From positions 40,099 through 104,098 of the forward strand of contig JBFLYN010000005.1 in the NCBI GenBank assembly GCA_040756655.1: a stretch of 64,000 nucleotides of DNA. The letters are read 5' to 3'. The translations under genes were made by a program, and so were the position numbers. The notes beneath the pieces were generated by a model. It was given only the letters and a program-made list of their open reading frames with translations, had not been told where the DNA came from and did not search any database. Shown piece by piece: positions 7,738-16,425 of the stretch. Source of the DNA: JBFLYN01 sp040756655. Its GTDB lineage: Bacteria; Bacillota; Sulfobacillia; UBA8153. Within the stretch, counting starts at the first letter, position 1. Each line of letters starts with the position of its first letter.

Positions 7738-8775
7738 TCAGATCTCTTTGGGCCGCAACCTTCCCAGTTCCCGGCCGTCCCGGGTCACCCGGGTGGTGCC
7801 GAACACCAGGCCGGTCACGGCCACCTCTACCGGCGTGTACACCCGGGCCTTCCCGCCGGCAAAGTCCAACCCCTCCAAGACTCCCGTGCCGGCCAGCTCA
7901 CCCCGGCCGTCCAACAGACCCACCTGGAGCTGGTCGTATGCCGACTGGGACACGGCGTACACACGACTTCTGTCCATCAACACAGGACGCGAGGGTGGGG
8001 ATCCGGGCACCACGGCATAGATGCCATCGGCCGCCCGCTCGGCGTAGACTACCCCAGTTCCCAGCCGCAATTCCAGGGCCCGGCAGGCAGCGTCATCCAG
8101 GCGCTCTCCCGTGCGGTAGCGGGTGCGCAGGCACCTTACGCTGGCCAGGTCCAGCACGCGCAGGCTCCCGCCTTCCATGGCCCGCCGGTACCCTTCTTCG
8201 CGGGCTGCGCGCCGGTACTCCCGGTCTTTCCTCTGGACCCCCGGGGGTACTGCCAGCCTCCAGATGCGGGAAGTGCTGGTATCCGGGTAGGCTCGTAACA
8301 GGTGCTCTACCTCGCCGGCCCGTTGGAGGGCGACCAGGTGCCGGGGCCTGAGGCCCTCCAGCTTGGCACCCTTCAGGTAACGCCCGTACGGCCCGTGGAT
8401 GAGCCCGGTGGTGTTGACCACCACGGCGATGGCACCGCTTTGACGAGCCGCCTCCACCATGCGCCAGATGCCTGCCAAGAAGGTGGCCTCCACTCCCGGC
8501 GGCGAGGTGGCTCCCACGAAAAAGGCAGCGTCCGGGCTAAGTTCGCTCCAACGGGCGACTGGGCCCCGCACCCGGGCCATGGCGATGGTGCCCGGCGGGC
8601 CCAGGTCAGACTGGCCCGTATCCGTGTCCACTATGGCAGTAGCCAGCCCGGCCACAAACAGCATGCGGGCCAATTCCAGGACGAACGTGGACTTGCCCGT
8701 GTCTGGGCCCCCTACAACCAGCACCAGTCCCGGGTCGGCCCGCACCCTTTCTACTAAGAAGCGCCCAGTTTGCAT
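7738..8775 (-). CDS. Clp1/Grc3-like polynucleotide 5'-hydroxyl kinase
   Basis: 345 residues from an ATG at 8775 with AGGAG about 12 bases upstream. The N-terminal P-loop GGPDTGKST is followed by DTDTGQSDLGPPGTI. This is the lid and Walker-type signature of the Clp1/Grc3/NOL9 clan, which phosphorylates 5'-OH ends of RNA or DNA. A segment VVNTTGLIHGPYGRYLKGAK gives a further family-like strand. The C-terminal half (about residues 190-345) looks like the domain seen in archaeal and bacterial members. Biochemically these enzymes act in RNA repair or processing; the bacterial physiological role is not established. An alternative is an ABC-less ATPase of unknown function. Confidence 0.75.
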   Translation of the reverse strand: MQTGRFLVERVRADPGLVLVVGGPDTGKSTFVLELARMLFVAGLATAIVDTDTGQSDLGPPGTIAMARVRGPVARWSELSPDAAFFVGATSPPGVEATFLAGIWRMVEAARQSGAIAVVVNTTGLIHGPYGRYLKGAKLEGLRPRHLVALQRAGEVEHLLRAYPDTSTSRIWRLAVPPGVQRKDREYRRAAREEGYRRAMEGGSLRVLDLASVRCLRTRYRTGERLDDAACRALELRLGTGVVYAERAADGIYAVVPGSPPSRPVLMDRSRVYAVSQSAYDQLQVGLLDGRGELAGTGVLEGLDFAGGKARVYTPVEVAVTGLVFGTTRVTRDGRELGRLRPKEI

Positions 8776-9021
8776 GGGTGGAATATTCTCCTCTCCCCAT
8801 CCGCCGGGCTTCCTGCTCACCGCAGGTAACCTGCTGGTGGACCACGGGCCCCAGCTTGAGTGGCCCGGAGGATGGGGTCCCTTCAGAATGTTACTCTGAC
8901 GTAGCGTATCCACTCTTCCAGGTAGGTTCGAGGCGACCGCCCGGGGATCTCCGGTAGGCTTGCACTAACCCGTCCCCTCCTGCCCGTCTCTCGAACCTTG
9001 CCAGAGTGAAGCTACTCCCCC

Positions 9022-9573
9022 CTATTTGAAAAGTTCCCAGTATTCATCGCCCCAGTACTTCCTGATAAACTCGTCCCGTCCGGACGCCATACGGTCTGCC
9101 TTGTACACGGCGGGGCACTTTCGGTGAAAGTCCTGGTGGTACTCTTCGGCATGGTAAAAGACACCCGCCGGCAAAATCGCGGTAACGATGGGGCCGGGGA
9201 ACCGGCCCGAAGCCTCCAACTCCTGCTTCGAGGCCTCGGCTTTTTGCCTTTGCTCTTCGTTGGTGTAGAAGATGGCTGCCCGGTAGGACGGGCCCCGGTC
9301 ATGAAACTGACCGCCCGGGTCGGTGGGATCGATCTGCATCCAGAAGGCTTTGAGGAGTATGTCGTAACTGGTGATGGCCGGGTCGTAGGTGATGCATACG
9401 GCTTCATAATGCCCGGAGGTCTGGGACTTGACCTCCTCGTAGGTGGGGTTTTCCAGGTGACCGCCGGTGTAGCCAGAGCGTACTTCCAAGACCCCGTCCA
9501 GCAGTGCAAATGGGGATACCATGCACCAAAAACACCCGCCGGCGAATACGGCAGTAGCTGCCCGGTTGCCCAT
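9022..9573 (-). CDS. msrA: Peptide-methionine (S)-S-oxide reductase
   Basis: 183 residues. The ATG at 9573 has a GGGAGGA about 10 bases upstream; the open frame reaches 9678 but the added stretch is not family-like. It contains the catalytic GGCFWC motif, GYTGGHLENPTYEEV and YHAEEYHQDF, all typical of MsrA. The enzyme reduces the S-epimer of methionine sulfoxide in oxidised proteins, recycled by thioredoxin, in the cytoplasm. No msrB is seen next to it. It is transcribed toward the kinase gene; the 246 bases between the two show nothing recognisable. Confidence 0.93.
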   Translation of the reverse strand: MGNRAATAVFAGGCFWCMVSPFALLDGVLEVRSGYTGGHLENPTYEEVKSQTSGHYEAVCITYDPAITSYDILLKAFWMQIDPTDPGGQFHDRGPSYRAAIFYTNEEQRQKAEASKQELEASGRFPGPIVTAILPAGVFYHAEEYHQDFHRKCPAVYKADRMASGRDEFIRKYWGDEYWELFK

Positions 9574-9664
9574 GCTCGTGTTTCCTCCCGTTCGGACCGC
9601 TGCTTTCCGTCTGGCATGGATATTCTCCTCCACCGCCCGGCTTCCTGCATGCGTGGCTGGCGGG

Positions 9665-9694
9665 TTGTGGATGGCCACCTCTTACTGGTATAAT
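9665..9694 (+). promoter_or_regulatory. Predicted sigma-A promoter of the RqcH gene
   Basis: A perfect -10 box TATAAT at 9689-9694 is preceded by TGG (extended -10). A weak -35 box TTGTGG lies at 9665-9670 with an 18-base spacer. The gene starts 59 bases downstream. It lies in the divergent intergenic space between msrA and the NFACT gene. Confidence 0.6.
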
Positions 9695-9752
9695 CGGGGT
9701 TACCGGGCCCGGTGAACTTCTGGACCCAGGTTTGGCTGTGGAGGACGGCAAC

Positions 9753-11480
9753 ATGACCATGGACGCTGCCGCCCTGGCGGGTATAGTTTTCGACGTGAGG
9801 CAATGGACGGGCGCCCGGGTAGACCGGGTGTTTCAGCCGTCGGCTTCCGAGGTCCATCTTTCGCTAAGGCGGCCCGGACAGGCCCAGCGCCTGTGCCTGG
9901 GGCTCAGGCCGGACCTGCCCCGCCTCCATTTCACCGCCGCCCGCCCGGAAAACCCTGCCCATCCCCCGGCCTTCTGCATGGGCCTGAGAAAGTGGCTGGA
10001 AGGCGCCCGCCTCCTGCGGGTGGAGTACCCACCCTGGGAACGGTGGGTGGGGTTGCACTTCGCTGGCCGCTCCAGCCTGGGTGACGAGGTAGAACTGGGG
10101 CTCTATGCCGAGCTCATCCCCGGGGCCACCAACCTGGTGCTGGTGCGCCTGCCCAACCGCCAGGTGCTGGCTGCGCTCAAGCCCGGTACAACCAGCTACC
10201 AGCCGCCGCCTCCCCTGTCCGGACCACTGCCCGGCCAAGTTAGCGAAGAAGCACTGGCCGCCGGGCTCCAGGGCGAAGGGCCGGCCTGGCAGTGCATCCT
10301 GGGCACGGTCCGGGGCTTCGGCCCGGTGCTGGCCCGGGAGGCCGTGTACCGTGCCGGCTTCGACCCCGGGGCTCCGCCCCGGTTGGTGGAGCCTGCCCGG
10401 CTGACGCGGGCGGTGGGCGGGATCGCTGCGGAAGTGGCGGCCGGGCAGTTTTGGCCGGCGGCATATTGCGATGGCCAAGGGCGGCCGCGGCTTTGGCATG
10501 TGCTCAAACTGGCGCACCTCCCGGGTCACGTGGCAGAAGCGGCTGAAACCGCCAGCGCCGCCGCGGACCGCTTCTACACCGCCCACCTGGAGGAAGCAGC
10601 CTTCCGCTCCCGGCTCTCGGCCCTGCAAGGCGCACTGGCATCTGCTCGTAAGCGGCTGGAACGCAAGCGGCTGGCCCAAGCGGCAGACCTACAGCGAGCC
10701 GGGGCGGCAGGGGATTTCCGGCTCTGGGCCGAACTCCTCACCGCCTACGCCGACCGGGTGCCACCCGGGACCGCTACGGCCAGCCTTCCCAATTACTACC
10801 TGCCTGGTAGCCCCGAAGTGTCCATTCCCCTGGACCCGGCGCTGAATGCCCGGGCCAATGCCCGGGTCTATTTTGACCGTCACGCCAAGGCCGAACGCAC
10901 ACGCCGTGCGGCCACCAAAGAGCTGGAGCGCACCGGGGCCGAACTTGAGTACCTGGAGCGGGTTAGCGAGACGGTGGAAGCCTGCCGGACCGTGCAGGAC
11001 CTGGGCGAGGTCTGGGAAGAGCTCGGCGCGGCCGGGTTCATCCGAAACCCACCCGGGCCAGCCGGGACCCGGGCCCCGAAACCCGACTTCACCGGGCTGG
11101 AACTGGTATCTTCACGGGGCGATAGGATCATGGTGGGAAAAAACCACCGGCAGAACGAGCAGCTGGTGCGGGTGGCCCGGCCCGATGACGTGTGGCTCCA
11201 CGCCCGGGGCGTGCCCGGCGCTCACGTGCTGCTCCGCCCCGGTAGCGACCAGGGCAGGGAATGGCCGTCCCGGGAAAGCCTGGAAGAAGCCGCTGAACTT
11301 GCCGCGCATTTCAGTCGGGCGGGCAAAGCCCGGTGGGTGGAGGTAGACTGGACCCGGGCCCGGCACGTACGGCGGCCCCGCGACGCCAGGCCCGGGCAGG
11401 TCATCTATGATCACCAGCAGACTGTACGGGTCAGCTCCGTCCCCCGGCTTTTTCCCTCGCGCAACCCACCAGCTGGCTGA
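9753..11480 (+). CDS. rqcH: NFACT family ribosome quality-control protein RqcH
   Basis: 575 residues, ATG at 9753 with GGAGGA at 9740-9745. N-terminal NFACT-N (FbpA-like) domain about 1-270, a helical coiled-coil middle about 280-430 rich in Lys/Arg/Glu, and a C-terminal NFACT-R domain with DDVWLHARGVPGAHVLL. Firmicute RqcH binds stalled 50S subunits carrying peptidyl-tRNA and recruits tRNA-Ala to add C-terminal alanine tails that mark the peptide for degradation. Older names are fibronectin-binding protein or Rqc2 homologue. It is a single-gene unit with its own promoter. Its last 50 bases overlap the 3' end of pyrD on the other strand. Confidence 0.9.
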   Translation: MTMDAAALAGIVFDVRQWTGARVDRVFQPSASEVHLSLRRPGQAQRLCLGLRPDLPRLHFTAARPENPAHPPAFCMGLRKWLEGARLLRVEYPPWERWVGLHFAGRSSLGDEVELGLYAELIPGATNLVLVRLPNRQVLAALKPGTTSYQPPPPLSGPLPGQVSEEALAAGLQGEGPAWQCILGTVRGFGPVLAREAVYRAGFDPGAPPRLVEPARLTRAVGGIAAEVAAGQFWPAAYCDGQGRPRLWHVLKLAHLPGHVAEAAETASAAADRFYTAHLEEAAFRSRLSALQGALASARKRLERKRLAQAADLQRAGAAGDFRLWAELLTAYADRVPPGTATASLPNYYLPGSPEVSIPLDPALNARANARVYFDRHAKAERTRRAATKELERTGAELEYLERVSETVEACRTVQDLGEVWEELGAAGFIRNPPGPAGTRAPKPDFTGLELVSSRGDRIMVGKNHRQNEQLVRVARPDDVWLHARGVPGAHVLLRPGSDQGREWPSRESLEEAAELAAHFSRAGKARWVEVDWTRARHVRRPRDARPGQVIYDHQQTVRVSSVPRLFPSRNPPAG

Positions 11481-12369
11481 CCTTCTGCATACCGTGCTCC
11501 TCCAGGTAGCGGTGGATGCCTTCCACCACGGCCAGGGGCGACCGGGGATCCACGAAACTGGCCGTGCCCATCATGACGGCGCTGGCCCCGGCCATGAGGT
11601 ATTCCAGGGCATCGGGCGCTTGCAAGATGCCGCCCATGCCGATGACCGGCACCCCGGCATGTGCGGATACCTCCCAGACCATGCGCACACCCACCGGCCG
11701 GATGGCGGGCCCGGAAAGACCTCCGGTTACATTGCCCAGGATGGGACGGCGTCTTTGCACATCAATGGCCAGCCCCAAGAGGGTGTTGATAAGGGAGATC
11801 ACGTCGGCCCCGGCCTGTTCCACAGCCCTGGCAATGGCGCGGATATCGGTGACATTGGGTGAGAGTTTGACCAGCACTGGCAGTCCGGTATTCCTGCGTA
11901 CGGCGGCCGTGACCCGGGCCGCACTGGCAGCCTCCACCCCGAAGGCCAGCCCCCCGCACTTGACGTTGGGACAGGAAATGTTCACTTCCAAGGCAGCTAC
12001 CCCCGGGGCCCGGTCCAGGCGGCGGGCCAGCGTGGCATACTCCTCCTCATCCTCTCCGGCGATGTTCACCACTACCGGGCAGCCCAGGCCCTGGAGAAAG
12101 GGCAGTTCCTCCTGGATGAACCCTTCGAGGCCGGGGTTTTCCAGACCGATGGCGTTGAGCATGCCCGCCGGGGTCTCATAGACCCGGGGCGGGGGGTTCC
12201 CCATGCGGGGGCGCACGGTCACCGCCTTGGTGACCAGGGCGCCTAGGTTGGCCAGATCGTAGCAGCGACTGTACTCCCGGCCGAAGCCTGCCGTGCCCGA
12301 TGCCAGCATGACCGGGTTTTTCAGTTTGAGCTTTCCAAGGTCCACCCCAAGGTCAGGCACATCACCCAC
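11431..12369 (-). CDS. pyrD: Dihydroorotate dehydrogenase B, catalytic subunit
   Basis: 312 residues; GTG at 12369 overlaps the pyrK stop by 8 bases. Class 1B PyrD: NPVMLASGTAGFG, NISCPNVKCGG with the catalytic cysteine, KLSPNVTDI and the FMN-binding GMGGILQAPDALEYLMAGA. It oxidises dihydroorotate to orotate on FMN and passes electrons through PyrK to NAD+. It is the last gene of the pyr operon. Its 3' end overlaps rqcH by 50 bases convergently. pyrF, which often follows pyrD in Firmicutes, is not here. Confidence 0.95.
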   Translation of the reverse strand: MGDVPDLGVDLGKLKLKNPVMLASGTAGFGREYSRCYDLANLGALVTKAVTVRPRMGNPPPRVYETPAGMLNAIGLENPGLEGFIQEELPFLQGLGCPVVVNIAGEDEEEYATLARRLDRAPGVAALEVNISCPNVKCGGLAFGVEAASAARVTAAVRRNTGLPVLVKLSPNVTDIRAIARAVEQAGADVISLINTLLGLAIDVQRRRPILGNVTGGLSGPAIRPVGVRMVWEVSAHAGVPVIGMGGILQAPDALEYLMAGASAVMMGTASFVDPRSPLAVVEGIHRYLEEHGMQKVSQLVGCAREKAGGRS

Positions 12370-13180
12370 CCCCTCCCGGCAAGCCTGCGAGCACCACCTG
12401 GTTGGAGCAGAACACCGGCCCGTCCCGGCAAACCTTCAGGTATCCACCGGACCCGGCGGCCTGGACGGCACACCCCAGGCACGCGCCCACCCCGCAGGCC
12501 ATGTATTGCTCCAGGGAGATATACGTGCTGATGGAGTACTCCCGGGCCAGATCCTGCACGACGGCGAGCATGGGCACCGGGCCGCACGCGTAGAGGCTGG
12601 TGTACTCCTCCCGGGACAGTTCCTCCCGGACCAGGGCGGTAACCAGGCCCGGGTGGCCGGCGGAACCATCATCGGTGGCCAGGCGCACCCGGGCGCCCAG
12701 CCCCTCAAGTTCGTCCACTCCCACCAAGAGCCCGGCGCTGCGCGCTCCCACGCATGCGGTCACCATCGCCCCCGCCTGTATCGCACACGCGGTAGCCCCC
12801 ACCAGCGGGGCTATGCCGATGCCGCCTGCCGCCACCAGCAGACGACGCCCGGCCGGCGGCACAGAAAACCCTTGTCCCAGGGGACCCACCAGGTCCAACT
12901 GGTCCCCGGCCTCCAGGGCACCCAACCACTGCGTGCCGGCTCCGGCGTGCCTCACCAGCAGCACGAGTTCGCCCGCCTCCGGGTGGGAGCGGGCGATACT
13001 GATCGGGCGGCGGAGGAGCGGGGACAGTCCCCGGCTCACCCGCAAGTGCACAAACTGCCCGGGCCGGGCCGCCTGGGCACACCCGGGCGCTAGTATCCTC
13101 AGACGGAAATGGCCGGGGGCCACCGGGCGGTTCTCCAATACGGTGGCCATCACCGGCGCCAGTGGGAACTCAAGCGGCAT
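12362..13180 (-). CDS. pyrK: Dihydroorotate dehydrogenase B, electron-transfer subunit
   Basis: 272 residues, ATG at 13180 behind AGGAGGG (13184-13190). Ferredoxin-reductase fold: FAD-binding barrel with RRPISI, NAD-binding region with AAGGIGIAPL and YACGPVPML, and a C-terminal [2Fe-2S] site CGVGACLGC followed by KVCRDGP. Together with PyrD it makes the heterotetrameric NAD-dependent dihydroorotate dehydrogenase B of Firmicutes. It starts 9 bases after carB, inside the pyrimidine operon. Confidence 0.95.
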   Translation of the reverse strand: MPLEFPLAPVMATVLENRPVAPGHFRLRILAPGCAQAARPGQFVHLRVSRGLSPLLRRPISIARSHPEAGELVLLVRHAGAGTQWLGALEAGDQLDLVGPLGQGFSVPPAGRRLLVAAGGIGIAPLVGATACAIQAGAMVTACVGARSAGLLVGVDELEGLGARVRLATDDGSAGHPGLVTALVREELSREEYTSLYACGPVPMLAVVQDLAREYSISTYISLEQYMACGVGACLGCAVQAAGSGGYLKVCRDGPVFCSNQVVLAGLPGGGG

Positions 13181-13189
13181 GCGACCCTC

Positions 13190-16100
13190 CTAGCTGCCGG
13201 TGGACCGGTGGGCCCGGCCCACAGCTTCGTACTGCTGGAGCGCAACGGGTCCCGCCAGTGGCCGGCTTTTGCGGTGTAGCATGGCCCGGACGGCGGCGGC
13301 CGCCGTGTCCGGCGAAGTCAGGCAGGGCACCCCGAACTCGGCGGCGGTCCTCCTGATCTTGAACCCGTCACGCTGGGGTACTTTGCCCCGGGTAAGGGTA
13401 TTGATGACCAGCACCACCTGCCCGGTGGCGATGACATCAAGTACGTGGGGGGAGCCTTCGTCCAATTTGGCGACGGTCTCTACCGGTAGCCCGGCCGCCT
13501 CCAGGCTGCGGGCGGTGCCGCGGGTGGCCATCAAATGATACCCGGCACCGAAAAGGGCGCGACCCAGTTCAACCCCGACGGGCTTGTCGCGGTCGGCCAC
13601 GCTCAGCAACACGGTCCCGGCCCCGGGGAGGTTCACCCCGGCGGCCAAGAACCCCTTGGCCAGCGCCTCGGCGGCATCCACGTCCACGCCGATGACCTCG
13701 CCGGTGGATTTCATCTCCGGGCCCAGGCCGGTATCCACTGCGGTGAGCTTGGCCCAGGAAAACACCGGGACTTTCACCGCTACCAGAGCAGAAGGCGGAA
13801 CCAGGCCAGTTTGGGCGCCCAGGCTGGCCAGGCTAGCCCCGAGAATGATTCGGGTGGCCAGCGGCACCATGGGAACGCCGGTGACCTTGGTCAAAAACGG
13901 TACCGTCCTGCTGGAGCGCAAGTTCGCCTCCAGCACGTAGACCTGGTTGTCTTTGATGACGAACTGCACGTTCATGAGCCCGCGCACATTCAGGCCCCGG
14001 GCCAGCCGCCGGGTGTAGTCGATTATGGTGTCCTGGAGCGGTTGAGCTAGACTCTGGGCCGGGCACATGGCAATGCTGTCTCCAGAATGAACACCGGCCC
14101 TTTCTACGTGTTCCATGATGGCCGGCACCAGCACGTCCTCGCCATCGGCCACGGCATCCACCTCGACCTCACGGCCTTCGAAATACCGGTCCACCAGCAC
14201 CGGGTGCCGGTCAGAAACCACCACCGCCGAGCGCATGTACTCGAAAAGATCCTCGTCGTTGTATACGATCTCCATGGACCTGCCGCCCAGCACGTAAGAG
14301 GGGCGGACCAGCACCGGGTAGCCTACCCGGTGGGCGATGGCCAGGGCCTGGGTGGTATCAAAGGCCGTGCCCCCCGGGGGGCGGGGGATGTCCAGGCGGG
14401 TTAACAGCCGGTCGAATTTTTCCCGGTCTTCGGAGATGTCCAGGGACTCTACGGAAGTACCCAGCACCAGGGCGTGCTTGGCCACCTCGGACGCTAGGTT
14501 GATGGCTGTCTGCCCTCCGAACTGCACCACCACGCCCACGGGCTTTTCCAGGCGGATTACGCTCATCACATCCTCGGCGGTGAGCGGTTCGAAGTACAGG
14601 CGGTCAGACGCGTTAAAGTCCGTGGACACGGTCTCCGGGTTGTTGTTGAGCATGATGCATTCCAGTCCCGCCTCCCTCAGGCTGGTGACGGCGTGGACGG
14701 AAGAGTAATCGAACTCGATGCCCTGACCGATGCGGATGGGTCCCGAGCCCAGCACCAGTACCTTCGGGCGGCCAGTGGGAACGGCTTCATTCTCCCGGGC
14801 CCGGTAAGTGGAGTAGAAGTAGGGCGTGGTGGCTTCAAACTCGGCAGCGCAGGTGTCCACCATCTTGTAGACGGGCTCGATTCCCTGTTCCCAGCGGAGC
14901 CGCTGCAAGTGCTCAACATCCAGCCCGGCGATGGCCGCCAGGCGAGCATCGGAAAACCCCAGTTCCTTGGCCGGGCGCAACAGGCCCGGCAGGGCACCGG
15001 GCTCCATGAGCCGGGCCTCCATGGAGGTGATGCGCTTGATCCCTTCCAGGAAGAACGGGTCAATGTGGCAGAGTGCGTGGATTTCCATGACCTCCCGGCC
15101 CCGGCGCAAAAGCTCGGCGATGATGAACATCCTCCGATCATCCGGGCTCTCCAGCGCCTGCCAGAGGCTGGAGGTATCCTGGGATGCCAGTTCCCGTAGG
15201 TACAAGCCGTCGGCCCCGGTCTCCGCCGAGCGGATGGCTTTCTGGAGGGCACCCTCGAAGGTGCGGTCGATGGCCATGACTTCTCCGGTGGCTTTCATCT
15301 GGGTGCCCAGGCTCCGGTTGGCTCCCCGGAACTTGTCAAAGGGCCAGCGCGGGAACTTCAGCACCACGTAGTCGATGGCCGGCTCGAAGCAGGCCGAAGT
15401 GGCGCCGGTGACCGGGTTGGTGATTTCGGTAAGGTCCAGACCCACGGCGATCTTAGTCGCTACCCTGGCGATGGGATAGCCCGTGGCCTTGGACGCCAGC
15501 GCGCTGGAGCGGCTCACCCGGGGGTTGACCTCGATGACGCAGTACTGGCCGGTACGTGGGTCTAGAGCAAACTGGACGTTGCACCCACCGGCGATGCCCA
15601 GGGTGCAGATGATGTCCAGGGCCGCCCGGCGTAGTTTCTGGTTCTCGCGGTCGGTGAGTGTGAGAGTCGGGGCCACCACGATGCTGTCGCCGGTGTGGAT
15701 GCCCATGGGGTCTATGTTCTCCATGGCGCAGATGGCCACGCAGTTTCCGCCCAGGTCCCGCATGACCTCGTACTCAATTTCCTTCCAGCCCTCCACGCTG
15801 CGCTCCAGGAGAACCTGGCTGATGGGGCTGAGCTTTAGCCCCCGGGCCACGATCAGCTCGAATTCCTCGTAGGTACGGGCCAGACCGCCGCCGGTGCCGC
15901 CCAGGGTGTAGGCCGGGCGCACCACCAGGGGCAGTCCCACCCGGCGGGCAAAGTCCTTGGCCTCGGATAGCCGGTGGACGATGGCGCTTAAGGGCACCGG
16001 GTGTCCGGCCCTTTCCATGGCCTCCTTGAAAAGCAGGCGGTCTTCGGCCATCTGGATGGAGGCAAGGGAGGTGCCCAAAAGCTCCACCCCGTACTGCTCC

Positions 16101-16423
16101 AACACCCCGGCCCGCGAAAGCTCCACCGCCAAGTTCAAACCCACCTGCCCCCCAAGCGTGGCCAGCAGGCCCTGGGGACGCTCGGCGCGGATGATCTGGG
16201 TGGCCACGTCCAGGCGCAAGGGCTCCAGGTACACCCGGTCAGCTACCTCTGCGTCGGTCATGATGGTGGCGGGATTAGAGTTTAACAATACCACGGACAG
16301 GCCTTCTTCTCGTAAGGCCCGGCAGGCCTGGGTTCCGGCGTAGTCAAACTCCGCCGCCTGCCCGATGATGATGGGACCGGAGCCTACGACCATTACTTTC
16401 TCCAGACCGGTACGGAGCGGCAA
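13190..16423 (-). CDS. carB: Carbamoyl-phosphate synthase large subunit
   Basis: 1077 residues, the normal family length. The start is a TTG at 16423 with GGGGGAA just upstream; the product begins with the expected KVMVVGSGPIIIGQAAEFDY. Two homologous ATP-grasp halves: carboxyphosphate domain about 1-400 and carbamoyl-phosphate domain about 550-935, the latter opening with VLVLGSGPIRIGQGIEFDY. The C-terminal MGS-like allosteric domain occupies about 940-1077. It makes carbamoyl phosphate from bicarbonate, two ATP and ammonia channelled from CarA. It lies 2 bases after carA in the pyr operon, so this copy serves pyrimidine and perhaps also arginine synthesis. Confidence 0.97.
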   Translation of the reverse strand: MPLRTGLEKVMVVGSGPIIIGQAAEFDYAGTQACRALREEGLSVVLLNSNPATIMTDAEVADRVYLEPLRLDVATQIIRAERPQGLLATLGGQVGLNLAVELSRAGVLEQYGVELLGTSLASIQMAEDRLLFKEAMERAGHPVPLSAIVHRLSEAKDFARRVGLPLVVRPAYTLGGTGGGLARTYEEFELIVARGLKLSPISQVLLERSVEGWKEIEYEVMRDLGGNCVAICAMENIDPMGIHTGDSIVVAPTLTLTDRENQKLRRAALDIICTLGIAGGCNVQFALDPRTGQYCVIEVNPRVSRSSALASKATGYPIARVATKIAVGLDLTEITNPVTGATSACFEPAIDYVVLKFPRWPFDKFRGANRSLGTQMKATGEVMAIDRTFEGALQKAIRSAETGADGLYLRELASQDTSSLWQALESPDDRRMFIIAELLRRGREVMEIHALCHIDPFFLEGIKRITSMEARLMEPGALPGLLRPAKELGFSDARLAAIAGLDVEHLQRLRWEQGIEPVYKMVDTCAAEFEATTPYFYSTYRARENEAVPTGRPKVLVLGSGPIRIGQGIEFDYSSVHAVTSLREAGLECIMLNNNPETVSTDFNASDRLYFEPLTAEDVMSVIRLEKPVGVVVQFGGQTAINLASEVAKHALVLGTSVESLDISEDREKFDRLLTRLDIPRPPGGTAFDTTQALAIAHRVGYPVLVRPSYVLGGRSMEIVYNDEDLFEYMRSAVVVSDRHPVLVDRYFEGREVEVDAVADGEDVLVPAIMEHVERAGVHSGDSIAMCPAQSLAQPLQDTIIDYTRRLARGLNVRGLMNVQFVIKDNQVYVLEANLRSSRTVPFLTKVTGVPMVPLATRIILGASLASLGAQTGLVPPSALVAVKVPVFSWAKLTAVDTGLGPEMKSTGEVIGVDVDAAEALAKGFLAAGVNLPGAGTVLLSVADRDKPVGVELGRALFGAGYHLMATRGTARSLEAAGLPVETVAKLDEGSPHVLDVIATGQVVLVINTLTRGKVPQRDGFKIRRTAAEFGVPCLTSPDTAAAAVRAMLHRKSRPLAGPVALQQYEAVGRAHRSTGS

Positions 16424-16425
16424 GT

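Noticed and set aside
8776..9021. Regulatory RNA in the 246-base gap between the kinase gene and msrA
   Set aside because: Only short imperfect repeats; no convincing hairpin with U-tract or known motif.
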